DNA from: Hyphomonas sp. UBA5111
GTDB lineage: Bacteria > Pseudomonadota > Alphaproteobacteria > Caulobacterales > Hyphomonadaceae
NCBI GenBank assembly: GCA_002414505.1
Contig: DHZF01000116.1
Coordinates: 1-9,051 of the forward strand
Length of the DNA: 9,051 nt
Direction of reading: 5' to 3'
This document shows, piece by piece, positions 6,301-9,051 of this stretch (positions are counted from its first letter, which is position 1; each line of letters starts with the position of its first letter). The notes under the pieces were generated by a model that did no database searches, was not told the origin of the DNA, and was given only the letters and a program-made list of their open reading frames with translations. Made by a program: the position numbers and the translations under genes.

Positions 6301-7321
6301 GAAATACTTGATGACCGACGACACTTCTGAACCGGAACGCGATCCCGTGGCGCAATTGTCGTTTGCCTATCGCCGCTCTGAGGAAGCTCTGATTGAGGGC
6401 GCCAGCGATGCTCTTGTGGAAGGCATTCGCCGGGCCGAAGCCATCCTGTTCGCTGCGGGGGAACCCCTGTCAGCCGAGCAGATTTCAGAGACGTTGCCGC
6501 ATGGCGTCGAAGCCGCCGAAGTGTTGATGGCGCTCCGGGCGCAATATGTGAACCGGGGAGTCAATCTGGTCGAAGTGGCCGGTAAATGGCGCTTCCAGAC
6601 GGCGACCGATCTCTCTTACCTGTTTGTCGAGGAACGCCAGGTCCAGAAGAAGCTGGGCCAGGCGACGCTCGAAACGCTGGCCATCATTGCTTATGGCCAA
6701 CCTGTGACCCGTGCTGAAATCGAGGCCGTGCGCGGCGTGGCAGTGTCCAAGACGACCATCGATACCTTGCTCGAGACAGGCTGGGTCAAGATCAAGGGGC
6801 GCCGCAAGACGCCTGGCCAGCCCATCACTTACGGCACGACCGAGGCCTTCATGGAGCATTTCGGGCTGGAGAGCCTCGAGACCCTGCCGGGCAAGGCCGA
6901 CCTCGAGGCCGAGGGCCTTTTGTCCGATGTGATTCCGGACGGCTTCCAGATGCCGGACGAAGAAGCGCTCAATGGTGAAGAAACGCCGGATGATGGGTCG
7001 GGAGAGATCGAGGAAACCGATTCCTTCGTCACCGATTTCATGGATGATTTCGATGAGGATGATGATGACACCGCCGAAGCCGTGAATGGCGAGACCGATG
7101 AGGTTGAGGCGGGGACACCAGAGGCCGACCCCGATATCGAAACGGATGAGGATTCTGACGAGTCCGCTGTCAGCGTATTTGCCTATACGCGCGCGCCGGA
7201 TCGCTCCCAGGCTGACGAGGATGAGTTCGACAGCGGCGATGTGAAAGCCGCCGTGATCCAGTTGACCAAGCAGCCGCGTGTTCCCGAACAGCCCATGGAC
7301 CAGTGGGACGACGACGAATAG
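6287..7321 (+). CDS. scpB: Segregation and condensation protein B with long acidic tail
   Basis: 344 residues from ATG 6287. The ScpB core is at about 43-205: EGIRRAEAILFAAGEPLS opens the first winged helix, and LETLAIIAYGQPVTRAEIEAVRGV (129-152) with the GRRKTPGQPITYGTT segment (171-185) marks the second. ScpB dimerises and binds the middle of ScpA in the SMC condensin. Many ScpB proteins are roughly 200 residues; here about 130 more follow. Residues 224-292 hold 34 Asp/Glu and no Lys/Arg, and so are probably disordered. The tail ends in a less acidic part with QLTKQPRVPEQPMDQW and a final DDDE. Starting at 6287 gives a 14-base overlap with scpA; an ATG at 6170 would add 39 residues encoded deep inside scpA and is unlikely. 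The stop lies one base from the stop of the convergent DUF1287 gene, with no visible terminator between them. Confidence 0.92.
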   Translation: MQPLEKYLMTDDTSEPERDPVAQLSFAYRRSEEALIEGASDALVEGIRRAEAILFAAGEPLSAEQISETLPHGVEAAEVLMALRAQYVNRGVNLVEVAGKWRFQTATDLSYLFVEERQVQKKLGQATLETLAIIAYGQPVTRAEIEAVRGVAVSKTTIDTLLETGWVKIKGRRKTPGQPITYGTTEAFMEHFGLESLETLPGKADLEAEGLLSDVIPDGFQMPDEEALNGEETPDDGSGEIEETDSFVTDFMDDFDEDDDDTAEAVNGETDEVEAGTPEADPDIETDEDSDESAVSVFAYTRAPDRSQADEDEFDSGDVKAAVIQLTKQPRVPEQPMDQWDDDE

Positions 7322-7322
7322 G

Positions 7323-7931
7323 TCATGCGTTTCGAGCGGGCTCTAGTCTGAAGCGCCGCTCGTGCTGGAATTGACCGATGATGTCGTCCTCGGATGTGCC
7401 CCAGCCCATATTGTGGATGATGAGGGGACGACCAGACGGTGTTGTCCGATCCGAGACGATCCCGATATGCGGCAGGTTGCCTGTGTAGCGCATCGTGTAG
7501 AGGTCGCCGGCTTTCCAACTGGAAACATGTCTCGGGGCGGGCAAGGCGCCGCCGTGGCGCTCAAGGTATCTTTCGAGATTGGGCACACGCCGATGGTCGA
7601 TATGGCGATCCGGGCGCGTCAGGCCCCATAGCGTGGGATAGGCGCCGAACGCTGCCGCCATGTCCTCATGGACGAGTTGTTGCAAATCCATTCCGAATGC
7701 ATCGCGATAGGCGCGGATGATGACGTCGGTGCAGACCCCGCGCGACCTCGGCACATCGCCCATCGGATAGGCGATGCGCACATAAGCGGGATCATAAATG
7801 CGCGTAACGCCGATCTGGGACCGGCCGGCCAGGGCAAGGCGTGTCGGCCACGGCAAGGTCTGCGTCCCGAGATGGGCAGGCGCGAGCGGGACGCTGAGAC
7901 CTCCCAGAATGGCGGCGCGGCGAGTGAGCAT
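7323..7931 (-). CDS. DUF1287 family protein with Tat-type signal
   Basis: A 202-residue member of DUF1287 (YijF-like), which has an NlpC/P60-like fold. The N-terminus LTRRAAILGG followed by a hydrophobic stretch looks like a twin-arginine signal, so periplasmic export is likely; no clear cleavage site is visible. Family hallmarks: RGVCTDVIIRAYRD with candidate nucleophile Cys67, PDRHIDHRRVPNLERYL (107-123), LPHIGIVSDR with His155, and IIHNMGWG with His173. A Cys-His type catalytic site is suggested by the fold family. The substrate is not known to me; cell-wall peptides are a guess. The start at 7931 has only a weak GAGA before it. The gene is 42 bp downstream of the nitroreductase on the same strand and faces scpB tail to tail with a one-base gap. 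Confidence 0.82.
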   Translation of the reverse strand: MLTRRAAILGGLSVPLAPAHLGTQTLPWPTRLALAGRSQIGVTRIYDPAYVRIAYPMGDVPRSRGVCTDVIIRAYRDAFGMDLQQLVHEDMAAAFGAYPTLWGLTRPDRHIDHRRVPNLERYLERHGGALPAPRHVSSWKAGDLYTMRYTGNLPHIGIVSDRTTPSGRPLIIHNMGWGTSEDDIIGQFQHERRFRLEPARNA

Positions 7932-7945
7932 GTCTCATGACGCCA

Positions 7946-7958
7946 TGCCGGTCCGGCA
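7946..7958. repeat. Short perfect palindrome between nitroreductase and DUF1287 genes
   Basis: TGCCGG and CCGGCA flank a single T. It could form a small hairpin (5 bp, 3-base loop) in the 42-bp gap. There is no T-run, so a terminator is not supported; it could be an operator or mere chance. Confidence 0.3.
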
Positions 7959-7973
7959 GGAATGGGGCGAAAA

Positions 7974-8645
7974 TCAGAAACCGTGCAATTCGGCGATCTC
8001 TTCCAGAGGGGCCCGTTCCGCGCGAAGTGAATTGACCGGATGGGCCGGATCGGGTTTTCCGACCGCCATCGCGCACCAGACCATTTCGGTATCTGCCAGT
8101 TTGAAATGCTCCTTCAGCGCCGGGCGCAGCATGCCCCAGCATTCCTGCATGCAGGTGCCCCAGCCACGCTCTTCGGCCAGCAGGGCGAGCGTCTGGAGGT
8201 ACATGCCGGTATGCCCCCACTGGCCGTGGCCCATTCGTTCGTCGATCACGAAGAAGGCGGCGACGGGGGCGTCGAAGAAGCGGAAATTGTTGGCGAACCA
8301 GGCAATGCGTGCGGCGCGGTCTTCGCGCGGGATGCCGAGCGTTTCGTACATCATCTCGCCGACTTTGCGGCGGCGCGCTTCGTGCGGCTCCCAGAGGTCT
8401 TTCGGATAGATCGGACGGTCGGTGGGCTGGCCCTTCGGGTTCGCGGCGAGCACAGGCGCGGCCATATTGATGACGGCGTCCCTGGCGTCGCCGGTCACGA
8501 CGATGGTGCGCCAGGGTTGCGTGTTGCCGCCGGAGGGGGCGCGCTGGGCCTGTTCCAGCCAGTCGCGGATCTCTGCTTCCGGCAAGGGATCGGGCAGGAA
8601 GGCCCGGGTGGAAATACGCTGCGCAACGGCCTGTGACACGTCCAT
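7974..8645 (-). CDS. Nitroreductase family FMN oxidoreductase
   Basis: A 223-residue nitroreductase-fold flavoprotein of normal length. The FMN-binding signature is clear: R10, S12 and R14 (QRISTRAF) contact the phosphate/ribityl part, APSGGNTQPW (36-45) lines the flavin, and AVGKPDP...NSLRAER (194-211) is the usual C-terminal FMN site. LLAEERGWGTC (155-165) is the typical helix and turn of the family. Such enzymes form homodimers and use NAD(P)H to reduce nitro groups, quinones or related electron-poor substrates. The sequence does not show which one applies. The ATG at 8645 has GGGAGG nine bases upstream, but that RBS lies inside a perfect terminator-like hairpin. It follows a P450 gene by 64 bp and precedes the DUF1287 gene by 42 bp, all on the same strand. 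A redox or detoxification role together with the P450 is possible but unproven. Confidence 0.9.
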   Translation of the reverse strand: MDVSQAVAQRISTRAFLPDPLPEAEIRDWLEQAQRAPSGGNTQPWRTIVVTGDARDAVINMAAPVLAANPKGQPTDRPIYPKDLWEPHEARRRKVGEMMYETLGIPREDRAARIAWFANNFRFFDAPVAAFFVIDERMGHGQWGHTGMYLQTLALLAEERGWGTCMQECWGMLRPALKEHFKLADTEMVWCAMAVGKPDPAHPVNSLRAERAPLEEIAELHGF

Positions 8646-8681
8646 AAAAGAAAACCTCCCATCTGGTCTGATGGGAGGTTT
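8646..8681 (-). terminator. Intrinsic terminator of the P450 gene overlapping the nitroreductase RBS
   Basis: AAACCTCCCATC (8652-8663) and GATGGGAGGTTT (8670-8681) form a perfect 12-bp stem with a six-base loop. On the minus strand the stem runs into TCTTTT, giving eight T in nine bases, and the ATG of the nitroreductase follows at once. The hairpin begins 28 bases after the P450 stop. It has all marks of a rho-independent terminator. The GGGAGG in its second arm is also the nitroreductase Shine-Dalgarno sequence, so the folded form would hide that RBS. Confidence 0.82.
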
Positions 8682-8709
8682 ATCGTCTTGGCGTGGCGTC
8701 AGCCAAAGC

Positions 8710-9051
8710 TTATTTGCCGTGCAGGACCACCGGCATCCACGTGTAGCCCTTCACGAAGCCACCTGCATTGTAGGATGGCTCGTCCAGCACTTCGATATGG
8801 CTGAAGCGCTCCATGAGTTCCTGCCACAGGATCTGCAGCTGCAGCTCGGCGAGGCGGTTGCCGACGCAGCGGTGGATGCCGAAGCCGAAGGAGATGTGCC
8901 GACGGGCATCCGGGCGATCGATGATGTAGTCATTCGGACGGTCCCAGAACCGCTCATCGCGGTTGCCGGAGACGTACCACATCGCAACCTGGTCACCCTT
9001 CTTGATGGTCTGGCCGTGCATCTCGACATCTTCGAGCGCCGTGCGGCGCAT
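8710..9051 (-). CDS. Cytochrome P450, CYP153-like (C-terminal part)
   Basis: The last 113 codons of a P450; the gene continues past the window edge. The ATG at 9051 is almost surely internal, because (M)[12 protein letters not shown] belongs to the strand region that precedes the heme loop in P450s. The heme-binding loop [15 protein letters not shown] is at visible residues 55-69, with the axial thiolate Cys62 (codon 8868-8866). [14 protein letters not shown] upstream is the typical meander region. The phrase [21 protein letters not shown] and the ending with [10 protein letters not shown] resemble CYP153 alkane/fatty-acid hydroxylases and the related CYP108 group. It would be a soluble class I enzyme needing ferredoxin and ferredoxin reductase, neither of which is in view. 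Stop TAA at 8712-8710 is followed by a strong terminator. The subfamily call is tentative. Confidence 0.9.
   Translation of the reverse strand: MRRTALEDVEMHGQTIKKGDQVAMWYVSGNRDERFWDRPNDYIIDRPDARRHISFGFGIHRCVGNRLAELQLQILWQELMERFSHIEVLDEPSYNAGGFVKGYTWMPVVLHGK

Noticed and set aside
1..9051. Mobile elements, CRISPR arrays, tRNA or rRNA genes
   Set aside because: No transposase or integrase motif, no direct-repeat array, and no tRNA or rRNA signature was seen on either strand.

Overview
This is a GC-rich bacterial chromosome segment, most likely from an alphaproteobacterium. Evidence for this is the block SPOR protein - nagZ - scpA - scpB preceded by dgt and erpA, a gene neighbourhood known from alphaproteobacteria, the alphaproteobacterial look of the Dgt, ErpA and NagZ proteins, and TTAAC motifs resembling CtrA half-sites upstream of an envelope gene. 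A CYP153-like P450 and an epoxide hydrolase would suit a marine or hydrocarbon-exposed group such as Hyphomonadaceae, but that family-level guess is weak.

Layout. Bases 1-372 are the 3' end of nusB (+), followed by a probable terminator. Bases 373-680 have no convincing gene but contain several inverted repeats, including a strong two-part hairpin at 511-554. On the minus strand, erpA (2261-1920) is followed by an epoxide hydrolase gene (1862-681). Divergent from erpA, with only 27 bp between the two start codons, is dgt (2289-3461). After a 135-bp gap with three TTAAC motifs comes a tight plus-strand operon: a SPOR-domain membrane protein (3597-4433), nagZ (4433-5470), scpA (5467-6300) and scpB (6287-7321). 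Each gene overlaps the next. Convergent with scpB, one base away, is a minus-strand group: a partial cytochrome P450 (9051-8710), a nitroreductase (8645-7974) and a DUF1287 Tat-exported protein (7931-7323).

How the genes fit together. The plus-strand operon joins septal peptidoglycan binding (SPOR), peptidoglycan recycling (NagZ) and chromosome condensation (ScpA/ScpB with SMC), so it links cell-wall and chromosome functions of the cell cycle. Dgt adjusts dNTP pools and ErpA delivers Fe-S clusters; both are housekeeping. The flanking minus-strand genes encode redox or detoxification enzymes: an epoxide hydrolase, a P450 and a flavin nitroreductase.

I see no mobile element, CRISPR array, tRNA or rRNA, and no clear new multi-gene system. 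The most interesting non-routine signals are the perfect 12-bp hairpin that combines an intrinsic terminator with the ribosome binding site of the nitroreductase gene, the structured non-coding stretch after nusB, and the long acidic tail of ScpB.
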